64,000 nt of DNA from Capitella teleta. Lineage: Eukaryota; Annelida; Polychaeta; Capitellidae. A model generated the notes under the pieces. That model made no database searches. It was given only the letters and a program-made list of their open reading frames with translations, and had not been told where the DNA came from. A program made the translations under genes and the position numbers. The stretch covers positions 227,659 through 291,658 of the forward strand of contig KB302197.1 in assembly GCA_000328365.1 (NCBI GenBank), written 5' to 3'. Shown here in pieces: positions 39,695 to 51,362 of this stretch (its first letter is position 1; every line of letters begins with the position of its first letter).

Positions 39695-40996
39695 ATCGTA
39701 GAAGAAGAACGGATAACGACTGAAAATCCCCTAGATGTGGCATTCGAGTGAGAAATAAAATGGACATATGATCAATTGTGTGCAATATCTTCCGTTCTGT
39801 GTACGTTTAAGATCGAGAATCTCTAACCATTTTGACATACATTCTAATTTGGGGTGCATGGATGTTTGATATCCGAATATCCGGCACATATGTCGCTATC
39901 CGTGTATTAGTTCCCTATTCTGATTATTATTCCCGTGATGTGACCAGAGGCTTTTATGCTGAAACAGTGAACTCTGGCCTTCTCAGCCACCAAGTTCTTT
40001 GGTTTCGTGGAAAGCACACCGGCCGAAGAAGAAGATAAAAATGATCATCGAGTGCCGAAATTCGTCTTTCTTGTAAATTCATAGCAAATCCATGGCACAT
40101 GCGCGCTGTAACGCATTCTGGGATGGCTTCTAATTACGGAAGCGGTAGAACTGGAGGAAGATAAATTACTTTAATTATTCTGCATAATCCAAACGTGTTT
40201 GACCTTTTACACTGCCGACAATACAGACAAGTTGTCAAATGACACGGTTTACTGCAGACATGGCCTATATTAACCATACACTCACCAGCAAGTGCGACCA
40301 GCACCTAAAGCATAAGCCACACAGAGATGTGCGCAGGAAACTAACTGTCCACAGAAGTTGGTGATGAGATGAGAAATGAAATGTCACGTGATGACTGCTT
40401 CCGGTGCGAAAATAAGAGATCTATAAATAAAACATATTTCTTTTGCGATTAGAGTTGTGAGTGGAAACAAAAGGAAACTAGCAAACAACATATTGAGAAT
40501 TAATATTTTTATCTGCTGAATAAAGTCGATTAACAGCCATCACTGGAAAATTGTGACAACATCGATAACAAATATGCAGGCTTAACAACGGGAGGCGACA
40601 CAAAGATGGCTTCAGAGTGCCACAAATATAACAGACATTATGAATAGGAAGGAAGTGCGCATGTAATAATGCATTCCGAACGATTCACTCACAAAAACGG
40701 CTATTAATTAGAATAAACACAATGCAATTTGATTTAGAATAAAATATTGAATAACATTCAACTCTGAATAAATTATCTTTGCCTCATCACACAAGAAATA
40801 CTGTTTAATTGTGAAGTTGTGTAAACATGACCTAATACAACCACGTCACATGTTGAGCAGATAATGAATGAATCGGTCACAAAACTGACGACATCAAATA
40901 GGAATGCTGCCCACTTCACGTGACGCACAACTCGCTGGTGTCAACGTAACGTCAACATAACGTCAACATAGATGCACGTAATTATATCGACGTTAA

Positions 40997-41143
40997 TTAT
41001 TGCTGTGCTGGGGAATCTTTCCTCTCTACAGGAGGGGAGTAGTCTTCACTGATTGGTCGCATGTCTTGTTTGTCTGGATTTCCTTTGTCCTCCGCCCCCT
41101 CGACATTCGGACCTGCTTCCCTTTTACGTGAATCCCCTTCGAC
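40997..41143 (-). CDS. Acyltransferase gene exon 6 (last)
   Basis: 48 codons and a TAA from GCTTTCTTCAAG|GTC, phase 0. It is hydrophilic and charged (VEGDSRKREAGPNVEGAEDK and onward, ending DSPAQQ), like the tail of exon 5. No canonical AATAAA was found just downstream; ATTAAA lies near 40.81 kb. Confidence 0.55.
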   Translation of the reverse strand, partial: VEGDSRKREAGPNVEGAEDKGNPDKQDMRPISEDYSPPVERKDSPAQQ

Positions 41144-44100
41144 CTTGAAGAAAGCAAAAGAACAGAAAATAAAAAAGAGCATCAGTGACAATCACGCAAA
41201 CAGAGTACCAAGGACGGCACGCCCCTCGTTCACATAGCCCCAGGTGACTTAATCGTGATTGACATCTCGATTTAATGATCTCTTTTTTTAGTGGCAGTTG
41301 TGCATACATATTCATCCGACCTAATCCATTGGTTCCCAATACATGTATTATGTAAAAAACGTCCCACAACCACAGCAGTTTTGGCATTGCCCGTCTGTAC
41401 ATAGTATAATTAATAATAATTATTTCTAGGTAGATGACATCCAGATATGGCGATTATTGCACTGATTATGGGAGGTTGATCAGGCATGCAATCTTCTTAT
41501 ATAATCGATTTCCAATAAATGATCACGATCGCTATAACTAAAGAGATATATCAAAGACATGTTTCTTTGGGTATATCCGAACACCAAAGGAACAAGTGAC
41601 CGTAATGCCTCACGGTCAATTTGATAGCTTTGATGTCGGTGGCTATAAGTGATATCATTATAACCAATGGTTACTGCTCACAGTCATTTGTGGAATTATT
41701 GCAACTCCGTGTTCACATAGCAAGCGTTTGGATCTCTTTCAGACATCTGAGAATAACCCAGTCACCAATACAGTACGAGAGGGAAATGCGCAGATTCACA
41801 GCAGGTGAAATTGGGGCATATAATATCATGGTCAATGAATAGATCCAAACCCTTGACATATGAAAAGGTATTTAAGTAATGCATGAAAAACATAACTGTA
41901 AAACATAAACACTGCGAGCCATGCCCATCAAACGAATGGACATAAAAAACATTCAAGTATCAGCATGGCATTTCATTTGAATACCGTTTGAGAATTAGTT
42001 TTGAGAAGCCGTGTAATTTAAAATGTAGAGTGACGGATTATTCAATCCCACATTGATAGTGTGGTCTTTAGAGTATGAGAAGATCACAGATGCAGAAGGG
42101 TACTCAACACCTGACTATGGAGTTACAGCCATCAATACACTTACTTCTTTGACGCGAAGGTGTTTGATTTGTGCATAGATGTAATATGCTGCCACGCAAG
42201 TGGTTCGTTTGGGATATATATTTGCGTTATATTTCATATGGATTGACATTACTCATTGGTCATACGTACTAACTATATCTACCAGAAGATTTTGCAAATG
42301 GATAACGAATTTAATTATCTATATTACGTTGGATGATCATTTCTAAGCCGCACTCTAGAAAGTCACATAGATCAGAGAATGCTACAACATTAGCCATACT
42401 ATGTAACACGTGAAGCAAGAAATGTCGATCAATTCACATCGCAATCTTGAGACTCCGGTTGCATGCCCTACATAATTACTAGTACATGTGTAGGTCAACA
42501 GGAAATTGTCTTGTGGCGTGCAAATATGTATATAATGTACCTGTTGTTGACTGAATAAAATAGTAGAATGCATAAATTCTCTCCCATTGTAAGAATAAAT
42601 TAAGGATAACTTGAATAACTCAGCAGACACAGCCTTACATGCGACGTTGATGACGACAGACGAACTTAAATAACCATGCCTCGCACCAGACAACAGATCG
42701 CACCTTGGTCGTCCCTCTCACTCACCGAGATGCTTCCGTTTACTTTGTCTCAGACGCAGACTCCTCCCGTATCAGCCTCGTACTCTACAGGAATGAAGAC
42801 CATGCATAACCAGACGGCATGCAAATAATCTGATGCGTGTGGGCATCCTTTGGTTCGAGTGGTTTGTGTGTGGGTCTTACCGGACTTACAATTAGGATGC
42901 TTGCCTTAGGTAAGGGTTAAGAGGTCCTTATTTATAGATCAGTGTGGGATTGACTGGCCTGTGAGACGCTGTTGATCCTCTTTTTACGCTTAATCCTACG
43001 ACTTTGTTTCACAATGCTAACTCGATCATACGCGGACACTGCACCAACACTCACCAGAGAGAGTGCTGATGGTTCGACAGTCAGTCCCTGTATTTCGTAG
43101 ATGTGGGACTGAGAGGAGATTGTGTCCATGGAGTTATGAGAGGCTTGTGCAAGGGTGGAGGGGTCTTTAAGCATAGAGGTGCGGAGGGAGGGAAGGTCGT
43201 GAACGGTGTGGTAGTAGGGTTGGGGGTGCTGGCATCTTGCCAAGCTTACCGGTAATGTCGGAGAAGAGTGCGAGAAAGAGATGTGCGAGGAGCGTGCTGG
43301 TGCCGGTGGTGAAGACTGGTGAGTGGACTGAGGTGGAGAGGTTGCAGTGTGCACGGAGCGAGAGGTCGTGGGGGCGCTGGACGATGAGATGGAGATGACG
43401 GAGCGTCGAGATGAGCCTGAGTAAGTTCGCCGGCGGTACGAGCGCCTCATCTCTCCGTCCTCCTCGTCCTCCTGAAATGGACATACCTAATAAGAATCTT
43501 CAAGTCTATCGACAGAACTCGCGTCATCCGAGAGGAGTGTTCCATCCGACGCCCGCTTCCTTCTGAGCTCTATGAGAAGTTCTCGAAATTCTTCTTTCAG
43601 TTGTTCCACTCGGTTGTTGAGGGCTGAGCGATTCGCCTCGTAGTCTTCCGTTGGTCCGTCGACATCCAACTCGGCCTTCACTTCCTGTAGCTGCATCTGC
43701 ACTTCGCAAATCTTTTTCTGAATCTGGTAGAGGGAAACAGATTGTCAGAATCTGGGTTTCATAATAACACAAAAGAGAATTACCGCTGAGCTAAAACATA
43801 ATAGACATAATGCCAGTTACTATTGGGATAAAATGATTATCCTTTTGATCGTGATATACGTATACAAGGCGAATGATATTATGGAGACATGCTACAATAT
43901 TCTCAGTGCAGACCTTCCTGTTATGTAACCAACCCTTTTCGAATTCTATAGATCACATGTGTTTCTTATCATATACACTTTTTCTAATCATATACACTTT
44001 TTCTAATCATATACACTTATTACACTAAGTGCAACAGCGCATTTGGAACATGAAAGAGACCGAGGTTAAGCAAGGTTCATGTGCGATTAGGCTCTGAGAA

Positions 44101-47100
44101 AAATAATGCGGAGAAGGCGTTTATCAATTATGTAGGCTATAGCACAATACATCAGTCACCTCAAGTCTTTTGTATGTCTCACGAATGTATGTTGATTATC
44201 CATACATCAGCTGCACAATGCATCATTCAGTACTTTCAGCCAGCGGAACCATCGTGGATCTGGACGATCAGGGCATTACATAATGTACTTTTTCCAGGTG
44301 ATCATCAAATATACATATATAAATAAGTAGATAAGAATGGACATACACTGAATCCCAGAATTTAAGGTGTATAATCAATCAGCCTGTATCAATGACACGT
44401 TACGAGATTCATCTTTAATTGATACAAACATTCAGATATCATTATGAGTGTTATTACCGATGAGGCATTAGTCTACGTATGTCCACATTAACATCAATGA
44501 GGACACTTGGGAGCGAGTGTATGCTATGCGAGAGAGCAGGTGAGGAGGCTCACCATAGCTGCACACATTGTACCGTTTGCACCTTATACGTTGAGGTATG
44601 GAGTAATGTGAGCACCTGTGTATTACTGTAATTGTCTCCGTTTATAGCGTTAAGTGTGGTACCATGTACACCGGTCATCGTTGTTCTGAGTACCTATTAC
44701 GTAATTGTACATGGAAACCCGCCAGTCAACAATCACATCTATGATCGATGTGTGATTTTTGAGATGAACTGGTGATAATTATAGGTCTTACACTTCGGTA
44801 AACTAGGTTAACACTGAAAACTAACAATTTAAATATTAACCTTAATGTCCGATTCAACTTCAAATTCACAAAATATACACTATATTTAATCATTCAAGCG
44901 CAAAATAATGATTACCTGATATCATCTTTATGGTATAAAAGAAACACGAGCAGCGCATATTCAGTGGTTCAAATTCTCATTAGCATAGAATTATTTGCCG
45001 CAAGGCGACCCGCCAAAAATGGTTGCAATGGTAACGGATCAATTAACAATTAGGGATTCGGGAACGTCGCCTCTAAGTCTGAAATAATTATGATGTCAAA
45101 ATTAATTTTTATTATCTTGAGTTATAGGCTTAATGACTTATCACAAGATGTTTGAATCGACTGATTCTCGCTTATGTTAACAATCAAAACAGTTCAAATA
45201 CAAAACAATTGAGTTTATGTGTTTTTGCAGATTTATGTGCCAATAATTATGTGGTCGATTGTTCAAAATTTAATGTAAATTACCTCATCCTCAGGTGTGC
45301 TTTGCATCGCGTTATAATTATTGTGTTTATGCGTTATGATTTTAATCAAGTGTGCATTACAAGAATTTCAATTGTAATTGAGCAAAATCGTTGATTTGCT
45401 GAAGATTAAATGGAACTATGAGTGCATCGATAATACTTTTTCTTTCGTACCCAAGAGTTTAGGGTGCGGTCTTATGGCGTCATAAGACCCCCATGGGCCC
45501 CGAGAGAGTTTGATAGGAGACTCTTGACAATTTTTCCATCTTATTGAATATTTTTTGAAGCCGCAGATGGCTCAGAAAAAAGACAAAATATATATGTATG
45601 TCCCGTCCCCGAACCAAGGCCTCAAATTTCATTATTCACTTGCGTTGACCTTTAACAACAGCGATATGCTGTTTTGGGGTGTGGATATACCAAATAAATA
45701 TTATTTAAACCCATTATGGGGGTCTGATATACGCCAGCAGTGCAACTCATGTAGTTTGCGAAACTGTTGATGAGGCAATTATAGACAAAATGTGCTCCAC
45801 TTTCAAGACGAACACGTTTCCAGTGCACATTTTATGCAGGGCCATCAGAGCATTTGATCCACGACAAATCCATGTATCAAATTGGAGTAAATTGCAAATA
45901 ACACCATGGCTTAAGGACTTCTTGTGATGGAACCGAATCACAGTGTCGTACATGATTAATCTAAAGCATCAAATGATGGCACAGTTGATGTCATACAGTT
46001 ATCATGAGCCGCTTCTAAGAACGTCGACATCAATAATTTATGTTTCTTCGTCTTTCAGATTTTCTTGTCTCTTGTTTGAACATTTTTTTTTTTGCACCTG
46101 CTGCAACGGGAAACGTGATCATTAGGTAAGACACCGGAGAGGTGAGATGTTCAAGATGTGAGTGTGGCTGCATCTCAAGCACAGAGAAAATAGTTTCCAT
46201 TGAATTATATACATATACAGTACTAGTCAACATATAGACAAGCGGAACCCTCCGCATCAACACTAAACAACAGTTAATTAATTAAGTCGCGGCCTTATTA
46301 CTTCAATGAGCAGCATTTCCTAATTTACAGAGTGATGAGTAACATTCCTGTAAAAGCTCCATTCCCCGAATGAAATGTACATCATTGCCTTGCATTTCAT
46401 TTTCTTGTATACTTATAGGTGCAAAAGAAACGCATCTCTTTGGTTATGCCATCACCACATTTCGGGTTTGCATTGCATAGACACGAATTTTCGTGTGTGA
46501 TCAAGGGTCTCAGTGTTTAAGTCTGTGATAAGGTCTGTGATTAGGGGTTTTTCATGGATATCTGAGCCCCTATCTCCCCTACATGAGCCGACATCAAGAT
46601 TTTCTCTGCAGATATTGGTCGGTTGTAATCCTCCCCTGTCAAACATTCAGTAAACATGGCTGTCTTGAACCAGTCCAAGCCCTGAGCTCACCGGATTTGT
46701 CAGTCCTGTTGGTTTACTGTCACTTTTAGGCATCCAGAACGGAGTCAATCCTAGTTAATCTGACGCATATGTTGTGTACTTGATACACTGCATATCCGAT
46801 TCGGCGGTTTGTGACTCTTGGATCAACTCCACGTTCCAGGAGGCTTCTGGATACTACCCTTCAAGAAGTCGTAAGCCTTCCCAGAGTTCAATATTTTTAC
46901 AAGTATGTATGGAACATTCTTGTAGAGCCAAACACGGATTAACTAATTACTATGCCAATTATAGATCGTTGGGTTTCTTTTGCACCTAGGTACATATTTT
47001 TTTCTAGGTTACTTTTTCTCCCTCTCCTTTTTCTTTTCTCGGTTACGCATAGTATATATGTCCATTTAAAAGCAGACCTTAGCAGTTGTCTATTATGAAT

Positions 47101-50100
47101 CACAGCCCCAATGACGTCAAGTAACAGGAGTCAGGCTCCGAGTGGTCACTTGTAAGTTATAGCATGCACATTCCATGTTAATCGATGGAATCTCAAGTGG
47201 AGTTGGAGGTCACTGACCTCCTCGATGCTGCAGCCATCTCCCTGCGAGTAACCATCTTCTTTTATCGCCAACTCCATTCGTCGCATTGGGTGTTCTCCCG
47301 GTGTCCTACGGTGGGCCAACAAGTTCTTCAGCTTCTCCATCTACGGACAACAAGGCAAATCGATGAAATCGAGGGAATTATCACAATTAGTATTGAAGGA
47401 CTATTTACGAGAACGACGTCATCAATGTCGACAAAAGATCAGACAAGCTGCATAGTCAATTGTCAGGGGAAATCGGCGAATAAAAAAAGGCCAATAATTA
47501 CGGAGAATAGGCTCAGCCGAAGAACAAACGTCTCACTTCGTCTTACTTGATTCGATGAGATCAAGGTCGGAAAAGAAATCACCGAGTGCCATATGTGGAA
47601 GGCCATTTTATGCATCCTTATAGTTCATGTTAGAAGTTCTCAAGCAGCGTGTTAATTTCACTGGTTCAACCGTTGAATGGCATGGAATGTTGTTTGAACT
47701 CAGGTGAAGACAAAGGCGGGGTAATTATGTAAACCCTTATTTGGGTGATGAAGGCGTAGAGTATACATATGAGAACTCCATTGTTGATTCAAACAAAACC
47801 TATCCACAAAGGTGCGAATTGCTACCAGATGTATATGAACGGTTCCGGGGCATCAATCATCTTAATTTATGATGTGTACTGAAGTTATTTTTCCAGGGTA
47901 TTCGCGACACCATACACTAATGTAAACGCCCTTTTGGAATGTACGGTTGCTATATATAATAGGGCGATTGATAACCAACAAATGATGTATGACAGTGGGT
48001 TATTTTTACGCGTGCAAAAGATGGCAGCAATGTGCCATGCATAATTGATAAAGTGAGCAACGTCATGGCAGCAAGAGAAGAACTCTTACGTGTATATTAT
48101 TGATGAAATGTATGTGCTACCTGTTCCTTTGTAATATACACCTGTACACTGACCTCTTTGGTGAAGTCTTGAGTGATGAGCTCCGGATTAGGTACGAGGG
48201 CTCTGTCGGCAATCACGGCCATTTGCAATTGGTCAGAGTAGGTCAGAAACGAAATGGACAGACCCACTTCGCCCTTTGTGGGCATCCAGTATATGATTCG
48301 CTTCATGCGTCTAGAGGCAAACGTGAGAGAATAATCAGGGCCTTGTAAATTCGATATAAAGCAGCTGCTTTTGTTAATGATGGCGGAGTGAATCTTGGTC
48401 CAAATGAAAGCTGGTAGGATATTGGCCAGAACATTGACGCTTTCGTGCACTATCACTGGATCTGCAGAATTCTTGAGCTCATCCATGCGGTGCTTGACTT
48501 CCCAGAGCCGAGGAATAGTCCCTTCGGTGTTAGTTGGTAACGATATGTCGTTGAGCGTGAACTGTACGCCCATCTTGATGGGCGAAGAATCTGAACGGAG
48601 ATCCACGGGCATGGTACACAGCATGTCGTAAGGGTTGGGCATTCCTTGCGCTTGCAATGCTTTGCGAATGTTTCCCGCGGCAACAGCCAACAAGACATCG
48701 TTGAAGGTGCTGCGAGTAACCTGCTTGATACGCGTTGCACACGGAAGGCTGAACGGCTTTGACCACGCGACGACTTTGTGGCCAGACAGGTGAGGACCGC
48801 GAAGAAGATTAAAATCACCGCGGGTAAACAGCCATTTTTGAAGAAAGACCAGTACACCGACAAATATGGCACGAATGAAATTGAATATGAAAGCACCTTG
48901 CCCAAAGCGAGGCTTAATAACATTGTTGCTTGTAGTCTGATCAACGAGGGACCGCAATAAAATTTGCATAAGAGAAATTCCATCTGACATGCATGGATGC
49001 ACCCTCAAAAGACATGCCGTGTCCTTTAGATGCCCATAGTCACAGAGTACATGCAGCTCCCATAGTGGTTTATCATTGGGTAAGCTCTGACTAGCCATGA
49101 GGGCAATGTACTCTTGCAAGTCAGATTCAGTCCTTACAGTGGGAGGCACTGCAAATACGTGGTTGTCCATGTGAAAGTCAATGTCATTCTCCCATGCATA
49201 GCCTGTGTATAGTGGAACCAGCTTTTGTGTGAAGCGTGGATATACTTTATGTCTGTTCTTATTCTCCGCAGACACTATCCGTGAGTGCACCAAATCCTTG
49301 ATCCGGGTGACGTCCAACCCGGAATCCAACACAAATAGACACTGGGTGACCATCTTGTTGAACTTTGAGTCGTGCAGCCAGTAGTGACCTTGTGTCTGGA
49401 GTGTCCTTGAGCAGCAGCATGAACATGCTCTGTTGTCGGCACAGCAACAGCAGCAAGCCATGAGACGTCGAACCAGCCACCCAATTGGAAACAACACGAC
49501 GAACAGCACGATAGACGGAGCAAACAGCACAAGGCATGCAATCAAGAAACAGATGCTCAATACGAATGACACGAAGAGGCTCTTGTCGGCTGGATGTTCC
49601 AGTCGCCTGATGGGAGCACTGGGACAAGAGAATTCTGACACGCCATTCCCGAGCAGATTTGGTTTGAAGTCAGGCCGGTCGTCTTCTGAAGATATGGCAA
49701 TGTTCATGTCTGTTGTGGGTTCCACTTGGCTTGGGGTGGCCGCTCGAGATGGCTCTTGCTGGATGGGCTCCTCACCTCCGTCTTCCTCCAGTTCAGACGT
49801 CATGATGTTGTGATCAAATGACGCGAGGCTTTCGCAGCTCATGAGTCCATCATCGAGTGGAGTGAAGCTGGATGGTGAGCAGTTTGGTGAGCTACTTCTG
49901 CCTCGTTCATCCGGTGGCGGCGCCCATTCGCCACTGCCTGCCTTGCATGCTGCCTCCGATGTTTGCAGGGGGTAAACTTTGGGACTAGCAAACGTCGGCG
50001 TCGATGTTCGATCCTGAAAAGAAATATCAGCGGTGAGTCATTCTGGGCAAAGAAAACGGTATCTAACTTCCATTGAATTCATCCTTGTTCTTTGGGCAAT

Positions 50101-51362
50101 TCAATGTTCACTATGCATGCTCACCTCCGTCCGTGTATAATCAACTTAGCAGAGTATTTATTTATTTCGTTTAATTCATTTACACATACACCAGATGCCA
50201 ATCATGGTGCAGATGGTTGTCAAGGTAACACTCATTCATACAAATTCTTTGTCACACCTTGGACGACTATTGGTCGTGAGACATCTGGTTATAATGTGTT
50301 TTTTGTTTTGTTTTTTTCAATTAGCAGAATAAGCATAAAACTATCCCAGACCGACGCATGAGGATTTTTCTTCTTCTCGGAAGAAACCTGCTGCAATATC
50401 ACTGCCCACTTTCACTCCTCTTTCTCTTCCTTTTTATAGCTTCATATTTCAAGTCTTTTGTTCGCTAGTGCCAACTTCCTCATCGTCATTTCCACAATCC
50501 AATATTAACTGCTCACAGGCAATTCTATACGTATTGACTACACTGAAGGTCAGATTGGAGGAGAATTTATGTCGAAGTATAGCAATTGGTTTTGTAAGCT
50601 GGCATACAGTCGTGTTCTTACACCCTCTGGCCATACACCCATTGATTATTACCCTTTTATCTCTTCTTTTACACTCGTTTACTCGTTAATAGGCACCTCC
50701 GTTCCCTTAAAGAATTGGTCGCATTAAAGACGGCATTGTACAAGGAGGTCGTTGCGACATTTGTAATTTTGAGAAGAGATATCAAACGCGAATGCCCACG
50801 GCATCAAAGAAGCATTGTGTTGCAAAGATTTACAATCAGAAGGAAGCGGAGATGTTGGCTTCATACTACAGTCTCCAAAGAGAAGACTTGTTCTTTTCTT
50901 TCTCGCTTAGAGGACATTGCCCTTGGGAAAATGACGCGATAAAGTGTCCTTGGATCTGCACACAAATCTTGTGGGTGTTGTTTGAAGTTGAGATGTCATG
51001 CCCTTAACTTGTTATATTCAGAACTTCATCATATAATCCAGGTTTGGATAACGTGATTCACCAACATGGTCTGATTGAGGCTGATTAGTCATACCTGTAG
51101 CGCATAGTTTCATATAATTAAAATGTGTTAGTAGTCAGTAGTGACTAGTAGTAACCTCAAAACTATTTTCAAGTGACATGAAAATCGGCATTATGACAGT
51201 TTACATCAACATTTAAGTACTCCAGCATTCAGTACAGCCACAAGGTTTTCCCATTTTATAACTCGCTGGTCAAGAAATAGCAATACTTGCAGAAACCATG
51301 CAGTACAAAGACAGCATTGTGAAGAGCAATACCAAAGAGACAACGCAACTCACGGGACCCAT
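40997..51362 (-). CDS. WSD-type acyltransferase (wax ester synthase/DGAT family) with coiled-coil and Ser-rich C-terminal extensions
   Basis: Proposed exons, all phase 0: 51362-51354, 50013-48154, 47340-47218, then either 43723-43487 (stop; 742 residues) or 43471-43055 plus 41143-40997 (851 residues). The family transfers acyl chains from acyl-CoA to long alcohols or diacylglycerol at membranes. Visible signs are PLWELHV, HPCMSDG in place of HHxxxDG, NDVLLAVAAG, MPVDLRS and SNLQGP, in family order, and a complete DUF1298-like end. Residues 1-145 are acidic and disordered. A long hydrophobic stretch (about 147-185) anchors the protein, followed by a Cys cluster (CCCCC, CSCCCS) that could be palmitoylated. 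The second His, the catalytic base in the family, is Pro here, so activity is uncertain. Substrate is unknown. Confidence 0.85.
42726..42784 (-). CDS. Possible alternative exon with stop
   Basis: A GC-richer 59-nt island bounded on the minus strand by CATTCCTGTAG| and CTCG|GTGAGT. In phase 0 after exon 5 it would add STRLIREESASETK and stop. A 50-codon plus-strand ATG frame overlaps it. Supported only by splice motifs and composition. Confidence 0.25.
43055..43471 (-). CDS. Acyltransferase gene exon 5, Ser-rich (long isoform)
   Basis: 139 codons from CCATTTCAG|GAG to CTCTG|GTGAGT, phase 0 at both ends. It starts EDEEDGEMRRSYRRRTYSG and is very rich in Ser, Pro, Thr and His. It is in the same frame as exon 4, separated only by the TAG and 15 nt. 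Without the donor the frame runs on to a stop at 42932. An internal GTAAGC donor also exists. Confidence 0.55.
43487..43723 (-). CDS. Acyltransferase gene exon 4, coiled-coil ending (short isoform)
   Basis: 78 codons and a TAG, from CCCTCTACCAG| (phase 0). It reads IQKKICEVQMQLQEVKAEL and on through NRVEQLKEEFRELLIELRRK, a clear heptad coiled coil, ending RLEDSY. The stop is followed at once by GTATGT and then a second acceptor. Confidence 0.65.
   Translation of the reverse strand: MQKKICEVQMQLQEVKAELDVDGPTEDYEANRSALNNRVEQLKEEFRELLIELRRKRASDGTLLSDDASSVDRLEDSY
43966..44022. repeat. 19-bp tandem triplication
   Basis: Three near-identical copies of a unit containing ATCATATACACTTTTTCTA, in the intron between exons 3 and 4 of the acyltransferase gene. 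Confidence 0.85.
45474..45737. mobile_element. Putative MITE with imperfect terminal inverted repeats
   Basis: The left end (TGGCGTCATAAGACCCCCAT then GGG) is the inverse of the right end (CCCATTATGGGGGTCTGATA then TACGCCA), with small indels, about 264 bp apart. Similar ends occur alone at 37422-37443 and at the very end of the window. No clear target-site duplication is visible and no transposase is encoded. It lies in an acyltransferase intron. Confidence 0.45.
47218..47340 (-). CDS. Acyltransferase gene exon 3
   Basis: 41 codons between TTGTCCGTAG| and GAG|GTCAGT, phase 0. It begins MEKLKNLLAHRRTPGE, completing the last DUF1298 helix, and ends GDGCSIEE. Confidence 0.7.
48154..50013 (-). 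CDS. Acyltransferase gene exon 2 (catalytic body)
   Basis: 620 open codons from CTTTTCAG|GAT to AAAGAG|GTCAGT. The frame is open well upstream of the first internal ATG (49842), right up to the acceptor. Two further phase-0 donors lie just downstream (the last giving an exon end at 48121). The first is preferred because DFTKE then joins MEKLKNLLAH to form the usual final helix of the family. Continuing past all of them reaches a stop at 48097. Confidence 0.9.
51354..51362 (-). CDS. Acyltransferase gene exon 1 (start MGP)
   Basis: ATG GGT CCC followed by a strong GTGAGT donor, phase 0, in line with exon 2. The context GAG-ATG-G is good and an in-frame TGA lies 36 nt upstream. A GATAAATAG element (51635-51627, minus) could be the promoter, giving a leader of about 240 nt. 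An overlapping upstream ATG in another frame would not splice in frame. The call rests on splice fit alone. Confidence 0.5.

Noticed and set aside
47185-47550. 121-codon plus-strand frame
   Set aside because: Antisense shadow of acyltransferase exon 3, extended into intron without coding signs.
48395-49813. Several long frames (up to 176 residues) in other frames or on the plus strand
   Set aside because: Shadows of the acyltransferase exon, which carries the recognised family motifs.
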